The translations under genes and the position numbers were made by a program. This document shows positions 17,800-26,648 of a DNA stretch of 48,099 bases, one piece after another; the first letter of the stretch is position 1, and every line of letters begins with the position of its first letter. The stretch is taken from assembly GCA_900467185.1 (NCBI GenBank), contig UBPA01000033.1, forward strand, positions 1 to 48,099. Direction: 5' to 3'. Origin of the DNA: Hyphomicrobiales bacterium. Its GTDB lineage: Bacteria; Pseudomonadota; Alphaproteobacteria; Rhizobiales; Rhizobiaceae. The notes under the pieces are model-generated. The model did not search any database. It was not told the DNA's origin and saw nothing but the letters and a program-made list of their open reading frames with translations.

Positions 17800-19233
17800 T
17801 TGGATTATGATGTTGCGGTTGTCGGCTCGGGGTTTTCGGCTATCGCGGTCAGCGTTCACCTGTTGCGGTCGCTGCCGCCGTCGGCCACCATCGCGGTCGT
17901 CGGCGACGATCCGGCCTTTGGCCGGGGCACGGCCTATCGCACCGAGTTCCATCTTCACCGGTTGAACGTACCCGCGGGGCGCATGAGCCTCTTCCCGGAC
18001 GAGCCGGATCATTTCCTCAACTGGCTGGAGCGGCAGGGGCGCGGTATCTCGCGCGACGAGTTCGCATCGCGCGGCGATTACGGGCTCTATCTTCGCGATA
18101 CGCTCGCTTCGCTGCTGAGGGGCCGGCATGCGCGCCCAAAACTCGATTTCATCCGGGCAAAAGCGACCGGATGCGTCCGCTCGCAGGAGGACGGGCTGCT
18201 GTTTCAACTGGCGGATGGCGAGAGCCTGCATGCGCGGGCCGTAGCCCTGTGTCTGGGTGTCGGCACGGCGGACCTGCCGCTTCGGGAGGAGCGGATCGCC
18301 GAGGCTGCGCGGCGGCGGCTGGTGCGCAATCCGTGGCGGCTGAAGTGGCTTTCGAAGGTGAAGCCGGATGATACGATCTGTATCCTCGGCTCCGGCCTGA
18401 CGATGATCGATCAGGTGCTGACGCTGCGGGCGCGGGGGCATCGTGGCGTGATCCACGTTCTCTCGCGGCGCGGGCTGGTGCCGCATGCACACGCCCATCA
18501 CCATGGCACGGCCGTGCTGCCGGACCTTCCCGAAGACCCTTTGACGATCAGCGGCATTCTGAAGGCGCTGCGCGCCCAGGTCCGCGCCGGCGCGGAATGG
18601 CGCTCGGTGATGGATGGGCTGCGGCCGCGAACGCAGGCGCTGTGGCAGCGGCTTTCCCCGCCCGAGCGGTCCCGCTTCCTGCGGCATGCTCTGGCCTGGT
18701 GGAACATCCATCGCCACCGTGTTGCGCCGCCTGTGTTCGAGCAGTTCGATGCGCTGCGTCGCGATGGGTTCGTGACGATTCATGCCGGGTTTTTGCGCGA
18801 CATCGGCATCGACGGAAACCGGCCGTGCCTTGCCTATCGCCCACGCGGTTTGCAGGATGTCGTGTCCCTGCCGGTCGACTGGGTGGTCAACTGCACCGGC
18901 ATGGAGCGCGCCGGCATCGGGCATTCGCCCCTGCTGGTCGAAATGGCGGATCAGGGAATTATCGTTCCCGACCGGCTGGGGCTCGGCTTGCGGGTCGATG
19001 AGATGTCGCGCGCCATGGGTGCAGGCGACGGGGCTCGCCCGGGCCTCTTTGCCGTGGGTGCGCTGACGGCGGGACAGTTCTGGGAGATAACGGCCGTGCC
19101 GGATATCCGCGTCCAGGCACAGACGGTCGCCGGCGCCATCGTCGCCGATACAGCGCTCGCCAAAACTCAGGCAGCGCGGCGGAAGGCGAATGTCCTTCCC
19201 ATGTCCGAGGTCGAGACCAGCCCCATCCGGTAG
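17800..19233 (+). CDS. FAD/NAD(P)-binding protein, COG4529 type (second paralogue)
   Basis: A 477-residue relative of the protein at 12118. It shares the N-terminal dinucleotide fold (DYDVAVVGSGFSAIAVSVHLL), LNVPAGRMSLFPDEPDHFLNWLER, and a second nucleotide site (DTICILGSGLTMIDQVLTLRARGHRG). It also has the C-terminal NCTGMERAGIGHSPLL and GLFAVGALTAGQFWEITAVPDIR. The start is TTG 17800: GGAGGG at 17788-17793 sits six bases before it, and translation begins directly at the nucleotide fold, whereas the open frame up to 17701 is compositionally odd. It follows ssuD by 195 bases on the same strand and is preceded by a palindrome cluster. Its 3' end overlaps the convergent MmeI-like gene by 67 bases. 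Biochemical role unknown. Confidence 0.85.
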   Translation: MDYDVAVVGSGFSAIAVSVHLLRSLPPSATIAVVGDDPAFGRGTAYRTEFHLHRLNVPAGRMSLFPDEPDHFLNWLERQGRGISRDEFASRGDYGLYLRDTLASLLRGRHARPKLDFIRAKATGCVRSQEDGLLFQLADGESLHARAVALCLGVGTADLPLREERIAEAARRRLVRNPWRLKWLSKVKPDDTICILGSGLTMIDQVLTLRARGHRGVIHVLSRRGLVPHAHAHHHGTAVLPDLPEDPLTISGILKALRAQVRAGAEWRSVMDGLRPRTQALWQRLSPPERSRFLRHALAWWNIHRHRVAPPVFEQFDALRRDGFVTIHAGFLRDIGIDGNRPCLAYRPRGLQDVVSLPVDWVVNCTGMERAGIGHSPLLVEMADQGIIVPDRLGLGLRVDEMSRAMGAGDGARPGLFAVGALTAGQFWEITAVPDIRVQAQTVAGAIVADTALAKTQAARRKANVLPMSEVETSPIR

Positions 19234-22200
19234 AGGGATGCGAGCACGCTGGCGATGGCCGGCCGAATCCGCTGTCCCTGGCGGAACCGCCTGGCGATGT
19301 CTGCCGCATCGACAGCACCGCCGCTGGCAATCAGGGCGTCGATGACGAGCGCCGTCTGGGCCGCGTCGTTTCGACTGGGGAACGGGGGAAGGCCGGCGGC
19401 GGCTGCGATACCCTTGGGAAGGCCGAGATCGGCCTCGATCTGCTGCGCCTTTTCGGTCTCGGAGCCGAAGCGTTCGATCTGGTAGTCCGGGCGCACCCAG
19501 CGAACGAGGCCGCGGGCCTCTTCGCGGGCCCGCTCGCTGTTCAGCGAGACGAGGTGGGCCAGCATGTCGGCTTGAGACAGGTCTGCCGGCCAGCCATAGG
19601 CGGCGGCCACGGCCACATCCAGCTCGTCGTGCAGCTCCCGCAGGATCAGAACGAGACCGTCCTCGAAGATCCGGCGTTCTCTCGGCGCCAACCGGTCCGG
19701 GTGGGTGCCGGACACGATGAGGTCGAGCACGTTGTAAAGGCCGGTCAAAGTCAGGTGCGAGTGGTCCGCGAGCACGCGCTTGCGGTGCGCGTCGAGCGCT
19801 TCGGCGATAAGGCCGATCGCGTGCCGGTGCGTGTTCGACAGTGTTGGAAACGGGAAGGGATCGAAGCAGCGGGATTTCGAATATCGGGGCCTGTCTTCGA
19901 GCGTGCCACCCTGTGCCGCCGCCCAAATCGCGTGCCAGCGGGACGAGAGGATGCCGAGGAACGCAGCGTCGTCCGTGGCGATGACGACCAGCATGTTATC
20001 GGGCAGGATATCCGCATCGAGAAACTGGAAGACGCGATGCTTTGCCGTCTCGACCGTGGCGATGTAGCGGGAGAGACCCGCGAGAGCGGGGCGAAGTTCC
20101 CGGCGTGGTTCGCCGAAGATCCACCAATTGTCCCGGTAGGTGGCCCTGTTGTTGCGATCCCGCTCCGGCTTCACGGTCAGCATGAGATGCTGGTAGAGTT
20201 CGGGATAGAACATGCGCACCTCATCCTGCGTCCGCCCGAGAAGATCGATGGCCATGACCTCCCGAGGCCGGTTCGTCAGATCGCGGCCGTTGCGATAGGC
20301 CCGGATGTGCATGTCGAGGCCCGCGTGCCTGCCACGTCCGAGGTGCTCCGCCTCTCTGGGGCTGACGAGAAAGCCTCTGCCATGCAGTTTGACGCCGGGC
20401 GAGCAGATCCCGATACTCGCCTTGAGGCCTTCGGTGGCCGTGACATCGACGCCGATGGTCAGGTCCGAATTCAACCGGCCGGATGTTTCGTGGAACAGGA
20501 TCATCGGCGTATCGGTCGCCACGCGGTCTTCCGACACGACCTCCATCAGCCGCCCGTCCAGCTTGCCGGCTTCCGCGACGGTCATGGCGATCCGCACCGC
20601 GGCGCTGTCGCGCGTCACTTTCGTCCAGGGATGGTCGGGGATCGCCATGACCAGCGAGACCGGCGATTTGGCCGTGAGGTAGCGCTCCATGACGCGGCGC
20701 TGGAAGACCTGGCTGATCGAATTGGTCGTGACGAAGCCGAAGCGCTTGAGGCAGCTGCCTTTGCGGGCCAGAAGCGCGGCGGACCTATCCCACCAGTACA
20801 TGACGAAATCGGCGCTCTCGTTCATGTGCGGATGTGCGGCCCACAGGGCCTGTGCATAGATGTCGCCCATGCGGTTGCGCAGATCCTTGCCGCCAATAAA
20901 GGGCGGGTTGCCGACGATGTAATCGGCTTCCGGCCAGTCTGGTGGGCGTGGATCCTCCGGCGATACGAGAACCGCATCCATGCAGCGGATATTGTGAAAC
21001 GCCTTGAGGATCGGTTCGGAGGGAACACCGCCATTGTTGCGAAAGTGCAGTTGCAGATGGCCGATCCAGAGCACGAGTTCGGCAATGGCCGCGGCGCGGG
21101 GATTGACCTCCAGTCCGAGGAACTGGTGGGGATCGACGGTGTGGCTCTCCAGCCCGTGCAGGGCTTCCTGTCCGCCCAGATCGTTCAGGGCTTCCAGCAC
21201 GTCGCTTTCCAGCGTCTTCATCAGCTCCAGCGAGACGTAGAGAAAGTTGGCGGTGCCACAGGCGGGATCGAGGATGCGCAGGCTGCAGAGCCGGTCGTGG
21301 AAGGCCTGGACACTGGTGATCGCCTGCTTTTCGCGGCCTTCGGTCTTCTGCCGGTCGGCCGTCGCTCGGATGCCGGCCCATTCCAGCCGCAGGGGATCGA
21401 TGACCGTCGCGATGACCAGCCGCTCCACATAGGCGCGCGGTGTGTAATGCGCACCGAGGCGGCGACGGTCGGTCGGGTCGAGCGCCTGCTCCAGGAAGGT
21501 GCCGAAAATGGCGGGCTCGACATCCTTCCAGTCGTGGCTGGCCGCGGCGGCGAGTTCGCCGATCTCCTCGCGCCGAAGGGGCAGGGCACGGCGGTTGCGG
21601 AAGAACTCGCCGTTGAACCGTCTGACCGGATGCCGAATGGTGGCGGAGAAACCGCCTTCGTCCATCGCGCGCCACAGATCCTCCATCGTGCCGGGAAAGA
21701 TCTCCGGCCGATCGGCACAGTCCTTCAGCAGCAGCTTGAAGCTGTTGCGCGGCAGGAGATCAACGTCTTCGGCGAACATGGTGAAAAGCACGCGCATCAG
21801 GAACATCGCCACGTCTTCCGTCGGATGCCCCGCGCCCTCCAGCGCTTGGGAGACCTTGGCGATCCGGGTGGCGATCTCGCGGGTCACCTTGGCGGCGTGG
21901 CGCGCCGGATCGAGAGACAGCGGATCGGACCAGATGGCAACCAGGCGTTTGCGGACGGCCTCGTCCCGCAGGTCTTCGAGATAGATGCGGTACGTCCGGC
22001 GATCCGGGAAGATGTCGTAGGCCTTCCCGTCACGCCGGAAGTTGGCATAGACCTCGATGCAGTGGCCGACGTCGCAAACGAGGAGGAAGGGCGGGGGCTC
22101 GTGGTCGGGCGGGAGAAGACGCACATAATCCTCGGCCTGCGCGCGCGCATTGCGCATCAGCACGTCCCAGGCGCGACCGGCTCCGCGCCGACCGCGGGTC

Positions 22201-22541
22201 TGCGGCTCCATGCCGGGAAAGGCCAGCATGTTTTCCCCGGAGACCGCTGTTCCGCGCAGGCTCTTGTCGCCGAAGATCCGGCTCTGCTTGGCTTCGAGAA
22301 CGAAGCAATTGCGCTTGTAGAGGTCGATTCGACGGCGGGTCGGTGGGCCCTCGCGGTTGGGCTCGCGCACGACGCGCTCGAAGACGTAATCGTTGGCTTC
22401 CGTGCTGGCGGCGGCTGGCTGGGCGTGGGACAGCCCTAGAAGATCGCAGAGCTCTGTGAGAAACAGCGCGTAATTGGCGCGCTCCTGCCCACCTTCCTGA
22501 CCCTGCCACCTGCGAATGAACGTTTCAACTGCGGACTGCAC
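19167..22541 (-). CDS. MmeI-like (type IIL) restriction-modification enzyme / class I N6-adenine DNA methyltransferase
   Basis: A 1124-residue single-chain enzyme. The N-terminal nuclease motif is D73-x9-E83-A-K85 (IDLYKRNCFVLEAKQS), the same D-x9-ExK pattern described for MmeI. A helical linker follows (EDVAMFLMRVLFTMFAEDVDLLP). The methyltransferase core has motif I DPACGTANFL at 425-434 (usually ...GSGNF) and motif IV NPPF at 545-548, indicating adenine-N6 methylation. A target-recognition region follows, and the C-terminal part LTGLYNVLDL...AAAYGWPADL...LNSERAREEARGLVRW is typical of the family. About 90 extra C-terminal residues resemble a winged helix. No separate restriction, specificity or DISARM/BREX genes are nearby, so it probably acts alone. 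DrmMI- or PglX-like orphan methylase is the alternative. The 3' end overlaps the convergent flavoprotein gene. Confidence 0.85.
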   Translation of the reverse strand: MQSAVETFIRRWQGQEGGQERANYALFLTELCDLLGLSHAQPAAASTEANDYVFERVVREPNREGPPTRRRIDLYKRNCFVLEAKQSRIFGDKSLRGTAVSGENMLAFPGMEPQTRGRRGAGRAWDVLMRNARAQAEDYVRLLPPDHEPPPFLLVCDVGHCIEVYANFRRDGKAYDIFPDRRTYRIYLEDLRDEAVRKRLVAIWSDPLSLDPARHAAKVTREIATRIAKVSQALEGAGHPTEDVAMFLMRVLFTMFAEDVDLLPRNSFKLLLKDCADRPEIFPGTMEDLWRAMDEGGFSATIRHPVRRFNGEFFRNRRALPLRREEIGELAAAASHDWKDVEPAIFGTFLEQALDPTDRRRLGAHYTPRAYVERLVIATVIDPLRLEWAGIRATADRQKTEGREKQAITSVQAFHDRLCSLRILDPACGTANFLYVSLELMKTLESDVLEALNDLGGQEALHGLESHTVDPHQFLGLEVNPRAAAIAELVLWIGHLQLHFRNNGGVPSEPILKAFHNIRCMDAVLVSPEDPRPPDWPEADYIVGNPPFIGGKDLRNRMGDIYAQALWAAHPHMNESADFVMYWWDRSAALLARKGSCLKRFGFVTTNSISQVFQRRVMERYLTAKSPVSLVMAIPDHPWTKVTRDSAAVRIAMTVAEAGKLDGRLMEVVSEDRVATDTPMILFHETSGRLNSDLTIGVDVTATEGLKASIGICSPGVKLHGRGFLVSPREAEHLGRGRHAGLDMHIRAYRNGRDLTNRPREVMAIDLLGRTQDEVRMFYPELYQHLMLTVKPERDRNNRATYRDNWWIFGEPRRELRPALAGLSRYIATVETAKHRVFQFLDADILPDNMLVVIATDDAAFLGILSSRWHAIWAAAQGGTLEDRPRYSKSRCFDPFPFPTLSNTHRHAIGLIAEALDAHRKRVLADHSHLTLTGLYNVLDLIVSGTHPDRLAPRERRIFEDGLVLILRELHDELDVAVAAAYGWPADLSQADMLAHLVSLNSERAREEARGLVRWVRPDYQIERFGSETEKAQQIEADLGLPKGIAAAAGLPPFPSRNDAAQTALVIDALIASGGAVDAADIARRFRQGQRIRPAIASVLASLYRMGLVSTSDMGRTFAFRRAA

Positions 22542-22809
22542 GCTTGGCCCTCTTGAAGGCCCCAGTTGTCGGAGAGTTTCAGTCCTTATGCAAGCCTGAA
22601 TCGCATTTCAACTTTATGCTCTTTTTGCGTGTACTGGCTAAATCTGCCGGAGAGGTCGAATTCGCATGCGTCCGTGCGGTAATCCGACCCTTGTGGTTTA
22701 AATCGCCGGCACCAGGCCCTATACACAGCTTCACACGCTGCGGGGCGACAGGCGCCGAGGCGAACGGTGGCATCGGATGCCGCCTCATGACAGGACCAAG
22801 GAGACGAGC

Positions 22810-24336
22810 ATGACCCTCACAGGCGAACTTCTGATCGGTGCAACGGCGCGGCGCGGGCAGGGCGGAGCGATCACCGGGTACGACGCCGCAACGGGTGAGG
22901 CGCTGCCCACGGTCTTTTCGGGCGCGACGGCTGCCGATGTCGAAGAAGCTGCAGCGCTCGCCTGGGCGGCGTTCGGCGTCTATCGCGAGACGGTACTCGA
23001 AGCCCGTGCGGCGTTTCTCGAAACCATCGCCCAGAACATTCTCGACATCGGCGACAGCCTGATCGAGCGCGCCATGGCCGAATCCGGCCTGCCGCGCGGT
23101 CGACTGGAAGGCGAGCGGGGCCGGACGGTCGGTCAGCTGAAGCTGTTTGCCGCCGAGGTGCGGGCCGGCGATTTCCAGAGCCTGCGTTTCGATGCGCCGG
23201 ACCCGGAGCGCAAGCCTGCGCCGAAGCCGGACCTGCGCCTGCGCAACATCGCGCTCGGCCCCGTCGCGGTGTTCGGTGCATCCAACTTTCCGCTGGCCTT
23301 CTCGGTTGCCGGCGGCGATACGGCCTCGGCGCTTGCCGCCGGCTGCCCGGTGATCGTCAAGGCGCATTCCGCCCATCCCGGCACGTCTGAGCTCGTTGGC
23401 CGCGCCGTGCAGAAGGCGGTTGCCGATTGCGGCCTGCCGGCAGGCACGTTCTCGATGCTGTTCGATGAGGACCGGGCCATCGGTCAGGCGCTGGTGGCCG
23501 ATCATCGCATTCGCGCCGTCGGCTTCACCGGCTCGCGCGCCGGTGGCACGGCGCTGATGAAGATCGCGGCGGAACGCAAGGTGCCGATCCCCGTCTATGC
23601 CGAAATGAGCTCGATCAACCCGGTCATCCTCTTCGACCATGCGCTGGCCAACCGCGGTGCCGCAATCGGCAAGGCCTTTGCCGGCTCGCTGACGCTCGGT
23701 GCCGGGCAGTTCTGCACCAATCCCGGCCTGATCCTCGCCATCGACGGGCCCGGGCTCGATGCCTTCATCGCGGCGGCGGGCGAGGCGCTGAGCGCCATGC
23801 CCGCGCAGACCATGCTCACCAGCGGCATCTGCAAGGCTTATCTCTCAGGCGTCGCCCGTCTGTCGGGCCACGCCGAAGTGAAGACGCTGGCGCAAGGGCT
23901 GGAAGGCGCTGCGACGCAGGGCCGAGCCGCCTTGTTCGAGACGAGCGCCAAGGCCTTCCTCGCGCATCACGACCTGCAGGACGAAGTCTTCGGTGCGGCC
24001 GGTCTGATCATCCGCTGCGCGGATGCTGCGGAACGCGAGGCGGTAATCGACGTGATGGAAGGCCAGCTGACGGCGGCGCTCCATATCGACGCGGCGGATC
24101 ACGAAGCTGCCCGCACGCTCCTGCCGAAGCTCGAACTCCTGGCCGGGCGCCTGCTCGTCAACGGGTTCGGCACCGGCGTCGAAGTGTCCCCGGCCATGGT
24201 CCATGGCGGACCCTATCCGGCGACGTCGGACGGCCGCACGACATCTGTCGGCACGCTGGCGATCTATCGCTTCCTGCGTCCGGTCAGCTATCAGGACATG
24301 CCGCAGGCGCTCCTGCCGGAAGCCCTGGTCCGCTAA
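22810..24336 (+). CDS. NAD(P)-dependent aldehyde dehydrogenase, 2-ketoglutarate-semialdehyde (2,5-dioxovalerate) type
   Basis: A 508-residue aldehyde dehydrogenase. The catalytic Cys302 lies in [10 protein letters not shown] and the general-base Glu265 in [11 protein letters not shown]. The cofactor region has [21 protein letters not shown] and the GFTGSRAGG motif. [29 protein letters not shown] and the overall pattern are those of alpha-ketoglutaric semialdehyde dehydrogenases, which finish oxidative pentose, glucarate or hydroxyproline degradation. No other genes of those pathways are in the window, so the in vivo substrate is inference. ATG 22810 has AAGGAG upstream; the open frame from 22777 is not needed. 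Divergent from the MmeI-like gene by 268 bases. A hairpin terminator follows. Confidence 0.85.
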   Translation: MTLTGELLIGATARRGQGGAITGYDAATGEALPTVFSGATAADVEEAAALAWAAFGVYRETVLEARAAFLETIAQNILDIGDSLIERAMAESGLPRGRLEGERGRTVGQLKLFAAEVRAGDFQSLRFDAPDPERKPAPKPDLRLRNIALGPVAVFGASNFPLAFSVAGGDTASALAAGCPVIVKAHSAHPGTSELVGRAVQKAVADCGLPAGTFSMLFDEDRAIGQALVADHRIRAVGFTGSRAGGTALMKIAAERKVPIPVYAEMSSINPVILFDHALANRGAAIGKAFAGSLTLGAGQFCTNPGLILAIDGPGLDAFIAAAGEALSAMPAQTMLTSGICKAYLSGVARLSGHAEVKTLAQGLEGAATQGRAALFETSAKAFLAHHDLQDEVFGAAGLIIRCADAAEREAVIDVMEGQLTAALHIDAADHEAARTLLPKLELLAGRLLVNGFGTGVEVSPAMVHGGPYPATSDGRTTSVGTLAIYRFLRPVSYQDMPQALLPEALVR

Positions 24337-24353
24337 GTTCGCCTGTTCCTAGG

Positions 24354-24376
24354 GCTGCCCGCGTGGGCAGCTTTGG
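24354..24376 (+). terminator. Probable terminator of the aldehyde dehydrogenase gene
   Basis: GCTGCCC (24354-24360) pairs with GGGCAGC (24365-24371) around GCGT and is followed by a short TTT. It starts 18 bases after the stop codon. Confidence 0.6.
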
Positions 24377-24489
24377 ACTTGACGACATGCCGCCGATCCT
24401 GAACAGATCGGTGGATGCGCCGCAGTCTCCGGAGGAGCCTCGATTGCGGCATCCTCTCGCGTCAAGGCGGCGTCCGCGCCGGCAATTCC

Positions 24490-25248
24490 ATGATCGAACA
24501 TACGCCGCTGGTGATCGCCATCGCCGTCGTCGCCGCCTTTCTGGTCGGCCTGTCCAAGGGCGGGCTGCCGATGGTCGGCACCATATCCGTGCCGCTGCTG
24601 GCGCTCGTCATCTCGCCGGTGACGGCCGCGGCGCTGCTGCTGCCGATTTATGTCGCGAGCGACATGGTCGGGCTCTATCTCTACCGCAGGGATTTCTCGC
24701 GCCGGAACCTCGCCATCCTGACGCCGGCGGCCCTCTTCGGTGTCTTTCTCGGCTGGCTATTCAGTGCGCATCTGTCGTCCGTGGTCATCGGCGCGCTGGT
24801 GGGGCTCGTCGGCGTGCTCTTCTGCTTCAACATCTGGTTCGGCGCGCGCTACCGGAAGGCTGCTCGCGAAGCCGACGTGCCGGGCGGTCTCTTCTGGGGA
24901 ACGCTGACGGGACTGACGAGCTTCGTCTCCCATTCCGGCGCGCCGCCCTACCAGATGTATGTGCTGCCGCAGCGGCTGGAGAAGATGACATTCGCAGGGA
25001 CCTCCACCATCCTCTTCGCCATCGTTAACGTCGCGAAGATCCTGCCCTACTGGCAGCTGCAGCAATTCTCCAATTACGATACGTCTCTGGTCCTCTGGCT
25101 GGCGCCGGCCGCGATCATCGGCACGGTCGCCGGACGGCGGCTGACGCTAATCATTCCCGATGGCCTGTTCTTCAAGATCGTGCAGTTCACGTTGATGATA
25201 CTGTCGATCAAGCTTATTGCCGATTACGTGATGACGCTCGTGCCGTAA
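24490..25248 (+). CDS. TauE/SafE-family membrane transporter (sulfite exporter type)
   Basis: A 252-residue integral membrane protein with about seven or eight hydrophobic segments in the two-repeat arrangement of the TauE/SafE family. The first repeat holds FLVGLSKGGLPMVGTISVPLLAL and the second GTLTGLTSFVSHSGAPPYQMYVLPQ. SKGG and the HSGAPP segment are characteristic. Family members have been tied to sulfite, sulfoacetate or taurine-sulfur export, but many are uncharacterised. Given the ssu operon 7 kb upstream, sulfite export is an attractive inference. ATG 24490 gives a standard short N-terminus; no good ribosome site is seen, and ATG 24415 is in frame. Confidence 0.85.
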   Translation: MIEHTPLVIAIAVVAAFLVGLSKGGLPMVGTISVPLLALVISPVTAAALLLPIYVASDMVGLYLYRRDFSRRNLAILTPAALFGVFLGWLFSAHLSSVVIGALVGLVGVLFCFNIWFGARYRKAAREADVPGGLFWGTLTGLTSFVSHSGAPPYQMYVLPQRLEKMTFAGTSTILFAIVNVAKILPYWQLQQFSNYDTSLVLWLAPAAIIGTVAGRRLTLIIPDGLFFKIVQFTLMILSIKLIADYVMTLVP

Positions 25249-25313
25249 GCCTCTTCCTTTCGCGCCGCAGCAACTTAAGTTCGGGGCTTGCGTGACACCC
25301 CGTTCGAGGACCC

Positions 25314-25922
25314 ATGGAAAATATCGTCGAAAGCCTGATGCAGATGTTCGGTCCGTGGGGCATCGCGCTTCTGATGTTCCTGGAACATATTTTTCCGCCG
25401 ATCCCCTCGGAACTCATCATGCCGCTCGCCGGCTATCGCGCCTCGCAGGGCGACATGTCGATCGTGACCGTCATCGTCGCGGGCAGCATCGGCTCGCTGC
25501 TCGGGGTCATGCCGTGGTATTATGCCGGGCGAAAGCTCGGCGAAGCGCGGATGAAGCGGCTGGCGGCCAAGCATGGGCGCTGGCTGACGCTGACGGAAGC
25601 GGACGTGGACGCCGCAAGCCGGCGGTTTCGCGAGAAGGGAGCGACCGCCATCCTCGTCGGCCGGCTCATTCCGACGATCCGCACGCTGATCTCGGTGCCG
25701 GCCGGCATCGCCCGCATGCCGCTCTCCACCTTCACCGTTTTTTCGCTCATCGGAACCGTGGCGTGGACCTCCGGGCTGGCGCTCGCCGGCTATCTTCTCG
25801 GTCAGGCCTATGATGTCGTCTCGACCTATGTCGATCCGGTCTCCACCGGCATCTTTGTCCTGATCGTTCTGTTTTACGGCTACCGTGTCGCGACCTTCAA
25901 GCCGCAACCGAGCGATGCCTAA
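25314..25922 (+). CDS. DedA family membrane protein
   Basis: A 202-residue inner-membrane protein of the DedA/VTT (SNARE-associated) family. Members act as lipid (undecaprenyl phosphate or phosphatidylethanolamine) flippases or affect membrane homeostasis. Family signatures seen are FLEHIFPPIPSELIMPLAGY near residues 22-41, GSLLGVMPWYYAGRKLG and the GRLIPTIRTLISVPAGIARM motif with conserved Gly-Arg near 119. The C-terminus ends with one more hydrophobic stretch (ISTGIFVLIVLFYGY-like). It lies 65 bases after the TauE-like gene on the same strand and may share its transcript. The exact lipid substrate cannot be inferred. Confidence 0.9.
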   Translation: MENIVESLMQMFGPWGIALLMFLEHIFPPIPSELIMPLAGYRASQGDMSIVTVIVAGSIGSLLGVMPWYYAGRKLGEARMKRLAAKHGRWLTLTEADVDAASRRFREKGATAILVGRLIPTIRTLISVPAGIARMPLSTFTVFSLIGTVAWTSGLALAGYLLGQAYDVVSTYVDPVSTGIFVLIVLFYGYRVATFKPQPSDA

Positions 25923-26105
25923 CTACCGTTTTCGGCCTGTGGCGATGTGATCGATCCTCGGCCGGAAATGCTCTCCTATGTCACTGGACAGTGAAATACA
26001 GCGCTATATCTTGCGCTTCAGTGTGGAGGAGCGGCCCGACGGCGGCTTCTCGTTCGAAGGCGTTCCGTCCATCGCGGCGCCGTCTCCCGTGAGAAAGGCG
26101 GCTTC

Positions 26106-26648
26106 GTGCCCAGTCTTGATATCGCCGGATTGATTACGAAGGTCGCCCTGGGCGATCGGGCAGCGCTGGCCTCGCTTTATTCCGCCGTTTCTCCGAAACT
26201 CTTTGCCATCTGCCTGCGTATCCTCAAGGATCGGGCGGATGCCGAGGATGCTCTTCAGGATGTCTTCGTCAAGATCTGGCAGCGTGCCGACCGGTATGCA
26301 GCAACGGGCGTGAACCCCAATGGCTGGCTTGCGGCGATTGCGCGCAACCAGGCAATCGACATGATCCGGGCGCGCCGGCCGGCAGCCGACACGATCGGCG
26401 ACGAGGGGCTCGATATTGCCGACGGCAGCCCCGATCCCGAGGCGGTGTCGATCGGCCTCGGCGAGGGACGGCGGATCGACCGCTGCATGGGGGAACTGGC
26501 CCCGGAGCGAGCCGACGCTGTCCGGAACGCCTATGTGGAGGGACTGAGTTACCAGGAACTGGCGGAGCGCTACAGCGTACCGCTGAACACGATGCGAACC
26601 TGGCTGCGCCGCAGCCTCCTGAAACTGAAAGAGTGCCTGGAGCGATGA
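26106..26648 (+). CDS. ECF sigma factor (SigK/ECF19-like)
   Basis: A 180-residue extracytoplasmic-function sigma factor. Region 2 spans about 14-85 (LASLYSAVSPKLFAICLRILKDRADAEDALQDVFVKIWQ ... GWLAAIARNQAIDMIR). Region 4 spans about 125-178 (LAPERADAVRNAYVEGLSYQELAERYSVPLNTMRTWLRRSLLKLKECL). The start is GTG 26106, with AAAGG upstream. The TGA overlaps the ATG of the next gene, an anti-sigma factor, and a fasciclin gene follows. That order matches SigK-RskA with their fasciclin-type targets in mycobacteria, so I place it near the SigK group. Subgroup assignment is by context and general resemblance, not by alignment. Confidence 0.9.
   Translation: MPSLDIAGLITKVALGDRAALASLYSAVSPKLFAICLRILKDRADAEDALQDVFVKIWQRADRYAATGVNPNGWLAAIARNQAIDMIRARRPAADTIGDEGLDIADGSPDPEAVSIGLGEGRRIDRCMGELAPERADAVRNAYVEGLSYQELAERYSVPLNTMRTWLRRSLLKLKECLER

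Noticed and set aside
17710-19926. 738-codon minus-strand frame across the second flavoprotein and the end of the MmeI-like gene
   Set aside because: Runs out of frame through two well-supported genes and lacks recognisable domains.
19554-22439. 961-codon open frame on the plus strand opposite the MmeI-like gene
   Set aside because: It is a mirror of the minus-strand gene in high-G+C DNA. It shows no domain or natural composition, and the minus strand carries clear nuclease and methylase motifs.
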